Shown piece by piece: positions 14,116 to 22,728 of a stretch of 64,000 nucleotides of DNA. Position 1 is the stretch's first letter. Each line of letters opens with the position of its first letter. A program made the position numbers and the translations under genes. The DNA comes from Candidatus Ornithospirochaeta avicola (lineage in GTDB: Bacteria; Spirochaetota; Spirochaetia; Sphaerochaetales; Sphaerochaetaceae): NCBI GenBank assembly GCA_019113245.1, contig DXHU01000015.1:85683-149682 (forward strand), read 5' to 3'. Under the pieces are notes generated by a model. It searched no databases and was not told the DNA's origin. It saw only the letters and a program-made list of their open reading frames with translations.

Positions 14116-15990
14116 TCAGCCAAGCAGTCTAGTAAGATTCTTTGCAAAAGCAAGAGCATCTTTTATCATGACGCCTTCCTGAAGGAGAGCCTGATCAAGA
14201 AGAACTTCAGAAACTGCTTTTACATACTCCTCATCCTCACTTGCCTCAATCTTGTTTATAACAGGGCTCTTCGGGTTGATTTCAAGAATCGGCTTGACTT
14301 CAATTCCTTCATTTCCCATCTGCTTCATGAGACGCTGCATCTGCACAGAAGGATCATTTTCGTCCATGAGGATGCAGGACGAGACAGAAGAATCGAGGCG
14401 GCTTGAGATGACAACATCCTTGACCTTGTCTCCAAGAGCCTTCTTCACTTTTTCGGCAACGGCCTTCTTCTCTTCCTTGAGCTTGTCATCATTCTCATCC
14501 TTTATCTCGTCAAGAGCACCTGTCTTATTGATTGCCTTGAAAGGAAGTCCCTCATATTCATACAGGGAAGTAAGCACAATCTCATCAATGTCATCATCCA
14601 TAATGAGGACCTCATATCCTTTTTCCGTATATGAGGAAATAAGAGGCGATGATTTAAGGGCATCAAGGCTTCCACCAGAAATATAATATATGCTCTTCTG
14701 GCCTTCCTTCATCCTCTCTTTGTACTTCTTAAGAGAGACATATCCGTCCTCTGAGCTTGAATGATATCGAACAAGGGCTAAAAGGGCATCTCTGTTTGCA
14801 TAGTCCGAGTAAAGTCCTTCCTTCAGCGGGCGATTATACTCCTTGATGAATTTGTCATAAAGCTCTGGATTGTTCTCGCTGATCTTCTTGAATTCTCCAA
14901 GAATCTTCTTGACAGATGAGCTTCTGATGCTTGCCATGATTCTGTTTTCCTGAAGTATTTCCCTGGATACATTGAGCGGCAAATCCTCACTGTCGATTAT
15001 TCCTCTGACAAAGCGCAGATAGACAGGAAGGAGCTCTTTGTCATCATCTGTAATGTACACTCTCTTGACATAAAGTTTCACGCCCGGCTTGTAATCCGCA
15101 TAATTCATATCAAACGGAGCATATTGAGGGATATAGAAAAGTGTTGTGTACTCAGTGGCTCCCTCAACCTTGCTGTGCATATAGAAAAGAGGATCTTCAG
15201 AGTCATACCAGTTGTTCTTGTAAAAGTCCTTGTATTCCTCTTCCTTAATCGAGCTCTTGCTCTTTCTCCAGAGAGCTATTGCAGAGTTTATCTGCTCATT
15301 CTTATGCTCAACTGTCTTTTCTGGCTCACCCTTTTCATCCTTTTTTTCGTAATTGTAATTTGTCTTGTCGTATTCAAGATAAATCGGATAAGCAACATAA
15401 TCTGAATATTTCTTTATGAGGCGTTCAAGCTCATAACGGTTGAGGAAACTTGTTGAATCGCTGTTCATGAACAATGTTATTGTGCTTCCCTGCTCACTTC
15501 TCTCTGCCTTTTCAATCTCATAGCCGCTCCTTCCGTCACTTGTCCATTTATATGCCCCTTCTTCTCCGGCTTTTCTTGTGACAACCTCTATTTTCTCTGC
15601 GACCATGAAAGCAGAATAAAATCCTACACCGAACTGCCCTATCAGATTGCTGTCTTTTTTTTGGTCCTCGCTCAGGCTTTCAAGGAATTTCCTTGTTCCG
15701 CTGGAAGCAATCGTTCCAAGGTTGTTGTTGAGGTCATCCTCATTCATTCCAATACCGTTATCGCTTATTGTCAGAGTCTTTTTACCCTCGTCAAATGAAA
15801 GCTGTATTCTCGGGTCAAAAGAATAGCCTTTAAGAGAGCCGTCCGTAAGTGAAAGGTATTTGAGCTTGTCTATTGCATCAGAAGAGTTAGATATAAGCTC
15901 CCTGAGGAAAATCTCCTTGTTTGAATATAATGAATGGATTATGAGCTTAAGCAAATCCGCAACTTCTGTCTTGAATTTTTTCTGTGACAT
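14116..15990 (-). CDS. htpG: Molecular chaperone HtpG (Hsp90)
   Basis: A 624-residue bacterial Hsp90, normal in length. The GHKL ATPase domain has 'FLRELISNSSDAIDKL' (Asn/Asp of the N box), 'ISDNGIGM' (G1) and 'GQFGVGFYSAFMVA' (G2), followed by the middle domain with 'PLNVSREILQENRIM' and a C-terminal dimerisation domain. It is cytosolic and ATP-dependent. The start is preceded by GAGGAGA. A promoter is visible 22-50 bases upstream; no CIRCE-type repeat was seen in the 92-base gap to the divergent ROK-like gene. Confidence 0.97.
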   Translation of the reverse strand: MSQKKFKTEVADLLKLIIHSLYSNKEIFLRELISNSSDAIDKLKYLSLTDGSLKGYSFDPRIQLSFDEGKKTLTISDNGIGMNEDDLNNNLGTIASSGTRKFLESLSEDQKKDSNLIGQFGVGFYSAFMVAEKIEVVTRKAGEEGAYKWTSDGRSGYEIEKAERSEQGSTITLFMNSDSTSFLNRYELERLIKKYSDYVAYPIYLEYDKTNYNYEKKDEKGEPEKTVEHKNEQINSAIALWRKSKSSIKEEEYKDFYKNNWYDSEDPLFYMHSKVEGATEYTTLFYIPQYAPFDMNYADYKPGVKLYVKRVYITDDDKELLPVYLRFVRGIIDSEDLPLNVSREILQENRIMASIRSSSVKKILGEFKKISENNPELYDKFIKEYNRPLKEGLYSDYANRDALLALVRYHSSSEDGYVSLKKYKERMKEGQKSIYYISGGSLDALKSSPLISSYTEKGYEVLIMDDDIDEIVLTSLYEYEGLPFKAINKTGALDEIKDENDDKLKEEKKAVAEKVKKALGDKVKDVVISSRLDSSVSSCILMDENDPSVQMQRLMKQMGNEGIEVKPILEINPKSPVINKIEASEDEEYVKAVSEVLLDQALLQEGVMIKDALAFAKNLTRLLG

Positions 15991-16011
15991 AAATTATCTC
16001 CTCAGCATTAG

Positions 16012-16040
16012 AAAATAAGCAGAAAGAAGCGATCAGGCAA
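16012..16040 (-). promoter_or_regulatory. htpG promoter
   Basis: On the minus strand TTGCCT (16040-16035), 17-base spacer, TATTTT (16017-16012), with a short leader holding GAGGAG before the ATG. Confidence 0.5.
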
Positions 16041-16067
16041 GAGAAGATTCCATTTTGCCTCTTTTTC

Positions 16068-16076
16068 TGCTACTCT
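16068..16076 (+). promoter_or_regulatory. Leaderless extended -10 promoter of the ROK-like gene
   Basis: TGC-TACTCT (16068-16076), then six bases to the ATG at 16083. The -35 is poor and there is no Shine-Dalgarno. Confidence 0.45.
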
Positions 16077-16082
16077 TTTCTT

Positions 16083-17063
16083 ATGGATTTCTCTAAACCG
16101 GACAATGCCAGAAAGATAAACAAGCTGAAGGTGCTCTCTGCAATAAAGAGTCTGGAAAGCCCGACTAGAGCAGAACTCAGCAGGTATCTGCTTTTGAATA
16201 AAGTGTCTATATCAGAAATTGTCGATGCACTCATAAAAGAAGGACTGGTCAAGGAAAGCAGCAAAATCTTCTATTCTTCCGGACGACCTGGAACATTGCT
16301 TGAAATCAACAGAGCATCGGGGGTCGTGCTTTCAATGACACTGGATAAGACAGGCTGCTATCTGGCTGCATCAGATACCCTTGGAAAAACCATAAGGCTC
16401 GAACGCTTTTCCAGAGGACTTGAAAGAAAGACTCTTTCAGAAAATTTCCAGCAGTCGCTGAAAAGAATCATAAAAAACGAGAGTGAGAAGATTTACGGCA
16501 TGGTTGCAGCAACGGATGAAGATCTGTCATTTTTCTTCAGCCAGATCAGCATCCCTTCCATTTCTGTCTCTCCAATAATCGCAAGATGTGTCAACGAAAG
16601 GGAAAAAATGAAAAACGAGAATCAAAGAATCCTCTTTGTGGATCTTGATGATGAACCATCTGCTCTCTACTGCGACAGTTCATTTATGAAGCTTAATCCT
16701 CTGTTTGAAGGATTTGAAAGCATAAAGAGCATCTCAAGAAGAAAAGGCACCGCTTCATCATCTATTTTTTCTCAGGAAGATGAGGAGAGTGTGAACTACA
16801 TACTCAGCGTCGCTGACAAGATAGCATCTGCATGCACGGTTCTCAATATAGATTCAGTTCTTCTCATGGGAAGCCTTTCCCAGCTTTCCCAGAATATGCT
16901 TTTGGCTCTTAAAAACAGAGTGAACAGTTTAACAGGTGGCATGGAGATAAGATGCGCTTCCTCTCAGAGAGGGGAAATTGAAGGTTCTGCCATCATCGCT
17001 CTTGATGCATTCTTCTACAAGAAAAGAATGCTGGAACTTATAAAAAAGGCAGAAAAGTTCTAG
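16083..17063 (+). CDS. ROK-family-like transcriptional regulator, degenerate C-terminal domain
   Basis: A 326-residue protein. Residues about 10-75 form the winged helix of ROK repressors (NagC/Mlc type): 'LKVLSAIKSLESPTRAELSRYL', the recognition helix 'NKVSISEIVDALIKEGLV', then 'SSGRPGTLLEIN' as the wing. The remaining 250 residues follow the RNase-H-like ROK fold only loosely. The ATP or sugar site motifs (DxGxT, the GHxxxG Gly/His pair, CxCGxxGCxE zinc motif) are absent, and the protein is about 60 residues shorter than usual. It may therefore be a DNA-binding protein with a changed or lost sugar sensor. It is divergent from htpG and convergent with the next lipoprotein gene, overlapping it by four bases. 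Confidence 0.7.
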   Translation: MDFSKPDNARKINKLKVLSAIKSLESPTRAELSRYLLLNKVSISEIVDALIKEGLVKESSKIFYSSGRPGTLLEINRASGVVLSMTLDKTGCYLAASDTLGKTIRLERFSRGLERKTLSENFQQSLKRIIKNESEKIYGMVAATDEDLSFFFSQISIPSISVSPIIARCVNEREKMKNENQRILFVDLDDEPSALYCDSSFMKLNPLFEGFESIKSISRRKGTASSSIFSQEDEESVNYILSVADKIASACTVLNIDSVLLMGSLSQLSQNMLLALKNRVNSLTGGMEIRCASSQRGEIEGSAIIALDAFFYKKRMLELIKKAEKF

Positions 17064-17710
17064 TTCTTCTTTCCCCTGATTACAAAGAATGTGAGCAGGA
17101 GGACAAGATAAGCATAATAAAGGTTGTTCCACCCGCTTATTATGACTGATGCAATCATCGGGATTGCTGTAAAAAGCAATGCAAGGACTATGGAAATGAG
17201 CACAGGCATTCTTCTTGTGCTGTTGCTCCTGATTATGGTTGAAAGAGACACAATAAGCACCATGACTGCTGCCATTATGAAAGATGTGATCATTATCTCA
17301 TCAGCTTTGCTGTCAAGCCCAATCTGAGAAACATCATTGCCTGTTATATCTGATTTCTCTTCTTCTGCAGCAGTGCTTTCTGCAGTCTCTTCTTCTTTGA
17401 CAGTATTTACTTGAACAACAGAAGCTTCCTCTTCTTTTACGCTGAAATCCTGAACAGGATTTTCTTCCGCTTTTTCTGTTATAACAGATTCTTCTTCCTC
17501 TTCTTCAGCTTCAGCAGTTACATATTCAGTCTCAGCTATCTCCACATCATCTGAAAAAGAGGGTGTTGAAACTTCTTCTTTTTCTTCCTCAACGCTGATG
17601 CTCTCTTCTATCTTGACATCAATGGAAGACTGAGGCGGAACAAAATCAGCTGTAGAAGTGCATGAAAAAAGAAATAACGAAAGAACAAGAGGAAAAAGAA
17701 GTTTTTTCAT
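17060..17710 (-). CDS. Acidic lipoprotein with two C-terminal membrane helices
   Basis: Starting at the ATG at 17710, the protein has 216 residues. A TTG seven codons upstream would give a poor extension. 'MKKLLFPLVLSLFLFSC' is a lipoprotein signal peptide with lipobox LFSC. The next hundred residues are very rich in Glu, Val, Ser and Thr with almost no aromatic residues, and look disordered. Two hydrophobic helices follow (around residues 140-165 and 170-200), then a short basic tail. The family is not recognised. The arrangement, lipid anchor plus acidic linker plus helices, suggests a periplasmic spacer attached to the inner membrane. No clear ribosome site is visible. Confidence 0.6.
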   Translation of the reverse strand: MKKLLFPLVLSLFLFSCTSTADFVPPQSSIDVKIEESISVEEEKEEVSTPSFSDDVEIAETEYVTAEAEEEEEESVITEKAEENPVQDFSVKEEEASVVQVNTVKEEETAESTAAEEEKSDITGNDVSQIGLDSKADEIMITSFIMAAVMVLIVSLSTIIRSNSTRRMPVLISIVLALLFTAIPMIASVIISGWNNLYYAYLVLLLTFFVIRGKKN

Positions 17711-17748
17711 ATGCAAATCTAGAAACAACAAAAAAAGACAAAGGTTAC

Positions 17749-17866
17749 AAAAAAAACCGCTGAACGTGCAGCGGCAACCTCCTTATCCCTTTCGGGGCAC
17801 CAGACGTATGCAAAGACAATCAGTACGCCTTGGTAAGTTAATTCTTACACACTTTTTTTCAGATAT
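17749..17866 (-). ncRNA. Candidate structured RNA between phosphohexomutase and lipoprotein genes
   Basis: On the minus strand this gap ends in a strong intrinsic terminator: CCGCTG, loop, CAGCGG (17774-17757) and eight T (17756-17749). Upstream are a CCCC-GAAA-GGG hairpin, a longer imperfect hairpin (ACCA/TGGT and CGTA/TACG arms, 17800-17835) and UAAGGAGGU (17785-17777), a nine-base perfect match to a Shine-Dalgarno with no start codon after it. It could be a separate small RNA or the 3' end of the upstream transcript. A possible promoter, TTGATT at 17873-17868, has only a weak -10. I do not recognise the RNA class, and strand is inferred from the terminator. Confidence 0.35.
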
Positions 17867-17898
17867 CAATCAAATAAACAGCGTTTAAAGTAAAAAAA

Positions 17899-19701
17899 TC
17901 ACTGTTTTTTTGCCATTACAGCATCATCGGCGCGCAGAACAAGACTTCTCTGCCAGGAAAGAAGCCTGTCATGGAGAGCCTTGTTGTCACCCTTCACATC
18001 CGCCATTACTCTCATAACAGGCTCCGTCTTTGACTTGCTCAGCCAGATATATGCGACAAAATTTCCATCACTGTCACTGAATATCACCTTATAACCTCCA
18101 GTTGACGGATGGTTCCTGAACTCAGGCCCAAGACCTATCTGCTCCTTTATTCCTTCAATCTGATGGACCTCGTACTGTGCAATACCGTCCTTGAGATATG
18201 AATCAACCTCAGAAAGGAATATTCTCTCATACTCGAGCTTGAGAGCATCGAAATCCGTGCTCTTTATTCTCATGACCGCATCCTTGCTGAAAGCAGGGGT
18301 TGTAGTAAAACGCGGAAGAGCATTTATGACATTCTCTATGGATACATGCTCACTGTCCTTGATGCCGAATTTAGAGCATATGAAGCTGTAAAGCCCGTCA
18401 ATTGAATAGAGCTTTGCAATGCTCATTATTGAGTTCATCGGATCGCGGACCTTTGCGGGGTGCGTGATGTTTCCTCCGTTGCTTCCTTCTCCGCATATAT
18501 GTACCTGATAGCCTTCTTCGCTTCTGAGCTTCTCTGCAAGCGTAACAACATTGGCTTCTCCGACATCTGAGCGGAACACCTTTGCTCCAAGGCGGGATGC
18601 TATCTCATCGATTATATTGCTCGTCGGCCCGTTCACGGCAATTGCCGGCCTCTTATCTCCAGCCATGACCTGATGAGCAAGGTCTATCAGGGCAACAAGA
18701 GCAAAAACCTCCTGAGCATTCAGTATGTCAGCCCTTCCCTCTGAATGTTTCATATAGACAAAGTTGCCTCTGTCTCCATCGTTGTCAGGAACATAGCCGA
18801 GAATATAATCGCTGTCCTTTTTATGGATCTCCTCAAGCGTTTTCCTGCAAAGTTCAAGATTCTCTCCCTCCGGGACAATGGCATGGGCAATCTGTCTTGG
18901 CTGAGCATTGACAGCCCACACCTTGGCCCCCATCTTGTTAAGATAAGGAATATCTATACTTGCGCTTCTTGCTGACCCATTCATCTCTGCGACAATTCCA
19001 AAAGGAATCCTGAAAAGCTTGTGTGCTGTTGCAATGCGCAGCACGAACTGGCGGTAGTAATCGAAAGCCCTTATCTTATCATCATCATGCTTCATCAGGA
19101 CCTCAGCATAGATATCTGGGTCTGCTTCGCTGATGACTTTTATCGCATGAGAAACAACATCATCCCTGTTCACCTTCTCAAGGAACATGGGAATTATCTT
19201 GTCAATGATGCTTTTGTTGTAAACTCCACCATCTACTCCGAACTTGAATCCATTATGGCCTATCGGGTTATGGCTTGCGGAAATATAGAAGAAACCGTCA
19301 AAGCCAGCATTTGAATATGCCATAATCTCCGGTGCCGCGGCAAAAAAGAGATGAGTAACATCACAGCCGAGGGACAAAAGAGTCCTGACAGCCACATCGC
19401 ATAAAACCTGCCCTGTCGGTCGTGCATCGACTCCGATTAAAATTCTCGGACGAGGAACTCCAAGATACTCGATGAATGTCTCTGTGACGGCCTCTGTGAT
19501 GACAAGGTCTTCAATCCTGACCTTTTTCGTATCATCCTCATCTTCTTTGCTCTCTGCAAAGACAGCACGCCATCCTGAGGCTGAAAGAATATAGCCATCA
19601 AGAGATTTAAGAACATCTTCCTTTGTGCATGTAAGGCCCTTTACAGGGTTGATTGTCGGATCTGCTATTGTAAAACCTGTGGTTCTGTCGAAATATTTCA
19701 T
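17899..19701 (-). CDS. Phosphoglucomutase/phosphomannomutase family protein
   Basis: A 600-residue alpha-D-phosphohexomutase. The phosphoserine loop is 'ISASHNPIGHNGFKFG', the metal loop is 'PDNDGDRGNF' (usual DxDxDR with small changes), the sugar-binding loop is 'GEGSNGGN', and the C-terminal phosphate-binding domain contains 'RNHPSTGGYK'-like residues and 'SKTEPVMRVMADV'. It would interconvert hexose 1- and 6-phosphates in the cytosol; phosphopentomutase activity cannot be excluded. It is longer than most (450-580). The start has TAGAAT seven bases upstream and no Shine-Dalgarno, so the mRNA is probably leaderless or nearly so. Confidence 0.9.
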   Translation of the reverse strand: MKYFDRTTGFTIADPTINPVKGLTCTKEDVLKSLDGYILSASGWRAVFAESKEDEDDTKKVRIEDLVITEAVTETFIEYLGVPRPRILIGVDARPTGQVLCDVAVRTLLSLGCDVTHLFFAAAPEIMAYSNAGFDGFFYISASHNPIGHNGFKFGVDGGVYNKSIIDKIIPMFLEKVNRDDVVSHAIKVISEADPDIYAEVLMKHDDDKIRAFDYYRQFVLRIATAHKLFRIPFGIVAEMNGSARSASIDIPYLNKMGAKVWAVNAQPRQIAHAIVPEGENLELCRKTLEEIHKKDSDYILGYVPDNDGDRGNFVYMKHSEGRADILNAQEVFALVALIDLAHQVMAGDKRPAIAVNGPTSNIIDEIASRLGAKVFRSDVGEANVVTLAEKLRSEEGYQVHICGEGSNGGNITHPAKVRDPMNSIMSIAKLYSIDGLYSFICSKFGIKDSEHVSIENVINALPRFTTTPAFSKDAVMRIKSTDFDALKLEYERIFLSEVDSYLKDGIAQYEVHQIEGIKEQIGLGPEFRNHPSTGGYKVIFSDSDGNFVAYIWLSKSKTEPVMRVMADVKGDNKALHDRLLSWQRSLVLRADDAVMAKKQ

Positions 19702-19794
19702 AGCTTTAATTCTACCACAAAAAAAAGAGGTTTATAGGCAAATTCCTGCATTGTTTATGTTTTTTTCAGCGAGAGAATGTCTTAATATTGTTCT

Positions 19795-20568
19795 ATGGAC
19801 TTCATATCACTTGAGAATGCAACAGTACGCCGGGAAGGCAAAATCATCCTTGATAATGTGAGCTTTAAAAGCAAAGAAGGCGAACATATTGCCATAATAG
19901 GACCGAACGGCGCGGGGAAAAGCACTCTGATTAACGTTCTCTACCGCTCTGTTTATCCGCTGAAGAAAGATGATTACCGCAATGTCATTCTAGGCTCTGA
20001 GCGCTGGATTACAAGCGAGCTCAGAAAAAGAGTATCCCTTGTAAGCCAGACAGAAGCGGATTTCATAAACACAGGATACAAAGCAATTGATATTGTCTGC
20101 TCCGCCCTCTACTCCTCTCTTGGCTTTGATTTCCATCATGTTGTGAAGAAAGAGGACTACAGCAAAGCAGAACATGAACTTGAAAGAGTTGGCATGCTTG
20201 ATAAAAAAAGCAGGCCTGTAAACACGCTCTCAAGCGGAGAATTGAAGAGAATCCTGCTTGCAAGGGCAAACATCACAAAGCCATCGCTACTTCTTCTTGA
20301 TGAGGCAACAAGCGCACTCGATTTTCCTTCAAGAGCGGATTTCAGAGAGCTTGTACGCTCATACACAAAGGAAAGCACTGTTATAATGGTCACTCATGAA
20401 CTGTCTGAAATCCTTCCAGAGGTCAAAAGAGTAATAGCTGTAAAGAATGGCCGGATTTTCCTGGATGGGAAAAAGGATGAGGTGCTTACTCAAAAGAACC
20501 TCAGCCTGCTTTATGAGAGAAAGGTGCATCTAGAAGAGGAAGACGGAATTTACTCAGCTTTCTGCTGA
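19795..20568 (+). CDS. Orphan ABC transporter ATP-binding protein
   Basis: A 257-residue ABC ATPase with Walker A 'GPNGAGKST', a Q-loop at 'SLVSQTEADF', signature 'LSSGELKRILLARA', Walker B 'LLLLDEATSALD' and the switch 'VTHELSEI'. Order and length match single-domain importers of the iron/molybdate type (FepC/ModF-like). No permease or binding protein is next to it: the neighbours are the divergent phosphohexomutase and a flavodoxin-like gene. It may work with a permease elsewhere. The start has no ribosome site; TAATAT ends six bases upstream, consistent with a leaderless mRNA, although the -35 is weak. Confidence 0.85.
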   Translation: MDFISLENATVRREGKIILDNVSFKSKEGEHIAIIGPNGAGKSTLINVLYRSVYPLKKDDYRNVILGSERWITSELRKRVSLVSQTEADFINTGYKAIDIVCSALYSSLGFDFHHVVKKEDYSKAEHELERVGMLDKKSRPVNTLSSGELKRILLARANITKPSLLLLDEATSALDFPSRADFRELVRSYTKESTVIMVTHELSEILPEVKRVIAVKNGRIFLDGKKDEVLTQKNLSLLYERKVHLEEEDGIYSAFC

Positions 20569-20624
20569 TATTTTCCTTTCTTTAAGAATCATCTCATTTT
20601 ATAATTTACTCAAAGGAGACAATA

Positions 20625-21176
20625 ATGAGATGCAATATCATATTCCACTCAATTGGAGGGAACATTTATCTTATAGCAAGATCATTTAAGGAAGCGCTTG
20701 CTCTAGAAGGTGTCGATACAAGACTTTACAGGATTCTTGACAGCGATCTGCACGTGCTTGCCGCAGACAGGAACGATGTAAATGAATACTACGAGGAAAT
20801 TGAAGAACTGCCAGTTGCAAACAACGAGAAACTGAGAAGCGCTGACCTCATTATGTTCGGACTCCCTTCCCGTTTCGGCATGCCGAGTGCAGAGTTCAAG
20901 ACCTTCCTTGACAATACTACAGATCTCTTTGAGAGCAGGGAGCTTGAAGGAAAGCTCTATTATTCATTTGCCACAAGCACATACAGCCATAAAGACGCTC
21001 TGGATGCAATAGAAGCTACAGACAGCTGGGCTGCCATGATGGGCCTTTATGCCGTGGATTTTCCTCAGTATACCCATAAAGACGGTCTGATGATGCCAAG
21101 CCGCCCGGGCCAGGAGCTTGAGGAGGTAGCAAAACGCTTTGCCTCCACAGCCGCAAGCCTACTTAAAGAATCTTGA
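20625..21176 (+). CDS. Flavodoxin-like protein (WrbA-like)
   Basis: A 183-residue alpha/beta protein with a flavodoxin-type start 'MRCNIIFHSIGGNIYLIAR' in which the FMN phosphate loop (usually S/TxTGNT) is HSIGGN. Later blocks 'ADLIMFGLPSRFGMPSAEFKTFLD' and 'FATSTYSHKDAL' match the WrbA-type NAD(P)H:quinone oxidoreductase pattern. It probably binds FMN in the cytosol, though the phosphate loop is unusual. AAAGGAG lies before the ATG, and TATAAT with a short leader is visible, so this gene uses a normal leader. The last 18 bases overlap the convergent ParB-like gene. Confidence 0.75.
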   Translation: MRCNIIFHSIGGNIYLIARSFKEALALEGVDTRLYRILDSDLHVLAADRNDVNEYYEEIEELPVANNEKLRSADLIMFGLPSRFGMPSAEFKTFLDNTTDLFESRELEGKLYYSFATSTYSHKDALDAIEATDSWAAMMGLYAVDFPQYTHKDGLMMPSRPGQELEEVAKRFASTAASLLKES

Positions 21177-22049
21177 GAAGAAATACGAGATATGTCGTCT
21201 GACCACTCCGTGTCTGGACCTCTTCCTCATTATATGTGCAGCCTCATCGACTGACACGGAGTTGTCTTTCCTGTTTCTTTTCAAATCGTCCCAGAGCCTT
21301 ACAAGCCACAGATACATATCTCCTTTCGTATGCCCCGGAAAGAGAGCAAGGATATGATGCTCTGTAATCTCGTCAACGATAACCTTATAGACATTCTTGT
21401 ACCACGAAACAGCCGCCTGCTCAAAGGAGATTTCCTTGCTCACATTCTGGTTTATGTAATATTTATGCACAAGGATATGGCTTACCATCTCTGGATAAGC
21501 TCCAGGACTTGTGAAGTATATCTCGCTCATTGGAAGGAATGTAGGCTTGTACTGCTTTATGAACTCATCACGTTCATACGCAACCAGGCGCTTCTTCAAT
21601 GCCTTCATCGTCAGCCCTTCCTCAAGCTCTATCTGCGAGTCCAGCTCTACGACCTCTGCATCGATAAACTCAACGCCCTGCGCTTTTGCGACGCTGACAC
21701 GGTGATTCCCGTCTCTAACAAAATAATAGCCCCCAATTGAGAAAACAGAAATGGGAGGGAGGATCACATCGCTCAGTCTTGCCCTGTCCACACTCTCCCA
21801 CCTGTTTCTAAGCATCTCGCGCTTGGGATAGAAAGCTGCTGAAAAATCATGATAGCGGCCTTCGCTCCCGATTATTTTCTCAACAGGAATGGTCTGCATT
21901 CCCTTGTATGTCTCACTTTTGGGCTTTATTATGCTTGTGACCTCATAAAATGAGAGCAGATCAGGGTTTTTCCTGGTAATTGCATAAAACAGACTCTGAA
22001 GTTTTGCCTTCTTCTTTGCTTTTGAAAAATCTTCCTGTGCAATATCCAT
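21159..22049 (-). CDS. ParB/sulfiredoxin-fold domain protein of unknown function
   Basis: A 296-residue cytosolic protein. The recognisable part is around residues 95-135, where 'VDRARLSDVILPPISVFSIGG' leads into 'YYFVRDGNHRVSVAKAQG'. That is the ParB N-terminal-like pattern, in which 'DGxHR' binds a nucleotide phosphate in ParB, Noc and sulfiredoxin relatives. No helix-turn-helix DNA-binding domain follows; the C-terminal half is helical with 'HHILALFPGHTKGDMYLW'. It is therefore probably not a partition protein. It is the last gene of the minus-strand run that begins with purine nucleoside phosphorylase, five bases after the metallophosphoesterase. An AAGGTGAG site precedes the ATG. Confidence 0.65.
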   Translation of the reverse strand: MDIAQEDFSKAKKKAKLQSLFYAITRKNPDLLSFYEVTSIIKPKSETYKGMQTIPVEKIIGSEGRYHDFSAAFYPKREMLRNRWESVDRARLSDVILPPISVFSIGGYYFVRDGNHRVSVAKAQGVEFIDAEVVELDSQIELEEGLTMKALKKRLVAYERDEFIKQYKPTFLPMSEIYFTSPGAYPEMVSHILVHKYYINQNVSKEISFEQAAVSWYKNVYKVIVDEITEHHILALFPGHTKGDMYLWLVRLWDDLKRNRKDNSVSVDEAAHIMRKRSRHGVVRRHISYFFSRFFK

Positions 22050-22053
22050 ATGC

Positions 22054-22728
22054 TCACCTTTCTATTTCCAGAATGTAGTTCTTATATACATTGATTACTG
22101 TCGTATCCTCATATTTCGTTTCTCTTCTGTCATTCATGTCTATCAGATGCACATGACCGTGCAGAAGATAGCTGGGTCTGACCTTTTCCATAAAGCGCAG
22201 AAAAGACGAGAATCCTTTGTGACAGAGATCCTCTCCATCTCCGATTTTATAGGGCGGAGCATGAGTTATGAGGATATCAAGATAGCGTCCATATCTTATC
22301 TTGTTGTAAATCAGGCGCGGAACCATTTTGATCATACGGGCTCTCATCTGGCTTTCAGTGTACTGGCTGTCCCCGCCGTTATAATGCATCGATCCTCCCA
22401 GTCCACCGATGAGAAGATCATATTTTTTCAGATAAATAATCTTTCCATCTAAGAAGAACCCGTCATACGTTACAGGACTCTGATAAGCAAACATATTGCC
22501 TACTGTGGTCCTTCCCTTCATCTGAGCCCTGAAGCCCTCAAGATTGTGATTGCCATAAACGTAATAGACATCCTTCTTTAAAATTGTCTGGATATAGTCA
22601 TAATATCTCAAGGGCAGATCACCAGCAGAGATAACGAAGTCGATATCTGCATATCTGACCGGTGCATTTGTGGAATAAATAAGGGCATCGGTTGCATCAG
22701 AGATGCACAGAATCTTGATTTTGCTCAT
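22054..22728 (-). CDS. Metallophosphoesterase (calcineurin-like)
   Basis: A 224-residue calcineurin-fold hydrolase. Motifs present are 'SAGDLPLRY' (GDxxxR variant), 'VYGNHNLEGF' (GNHE/D), 'ILITHAPPY' (H) and 'LLHGHVH' (GHxH). Motif I is 'CISDATDAL', which has the Asp but lacks the usual DxH histidine, so one metal ligand may be missing or replaced by the second Asp. It should hydrolyse a phosphomonoester or diester in the cytosol; the substrate is unknown. Start and stop overlap neighbours by a few bases on one side (ATGA with the SDR gene), showing operon membership. Confidence 0.8.
   Translation of the reverse strand: MSKIKILCISDATDALIYSTNAPVRYADIDFVISAGDLPLRYYDYIQTILKKDVYYVYGNHNLEGFRAQMKGRTTVGNMFAYQSPVTYDGFFLDGKIIYLKKYDLLIGGLGGSMHYNGGDSQYTESQMRARMIKMVPRLIYNKIRYGRYLDILITHAPPYKIGDGEDLCHKGFSSFLRFMEKVRPSYLLHGHVHLIDMNDRRETKYEDTTVINVYKNYILEIER

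Noticed and set aside
15991..16082. CIRCE or other heat-shock operator before htpG
   Set aside because: No TTAGCACTC-type inverted repeat was seen in the gap.
17711..17731. TTG start giving a longer acidic lipoprotein
   Set aside because: It would put seven residues before a perfect lipoprotein signal peptide; the ATG at 17710 is the sensible start.
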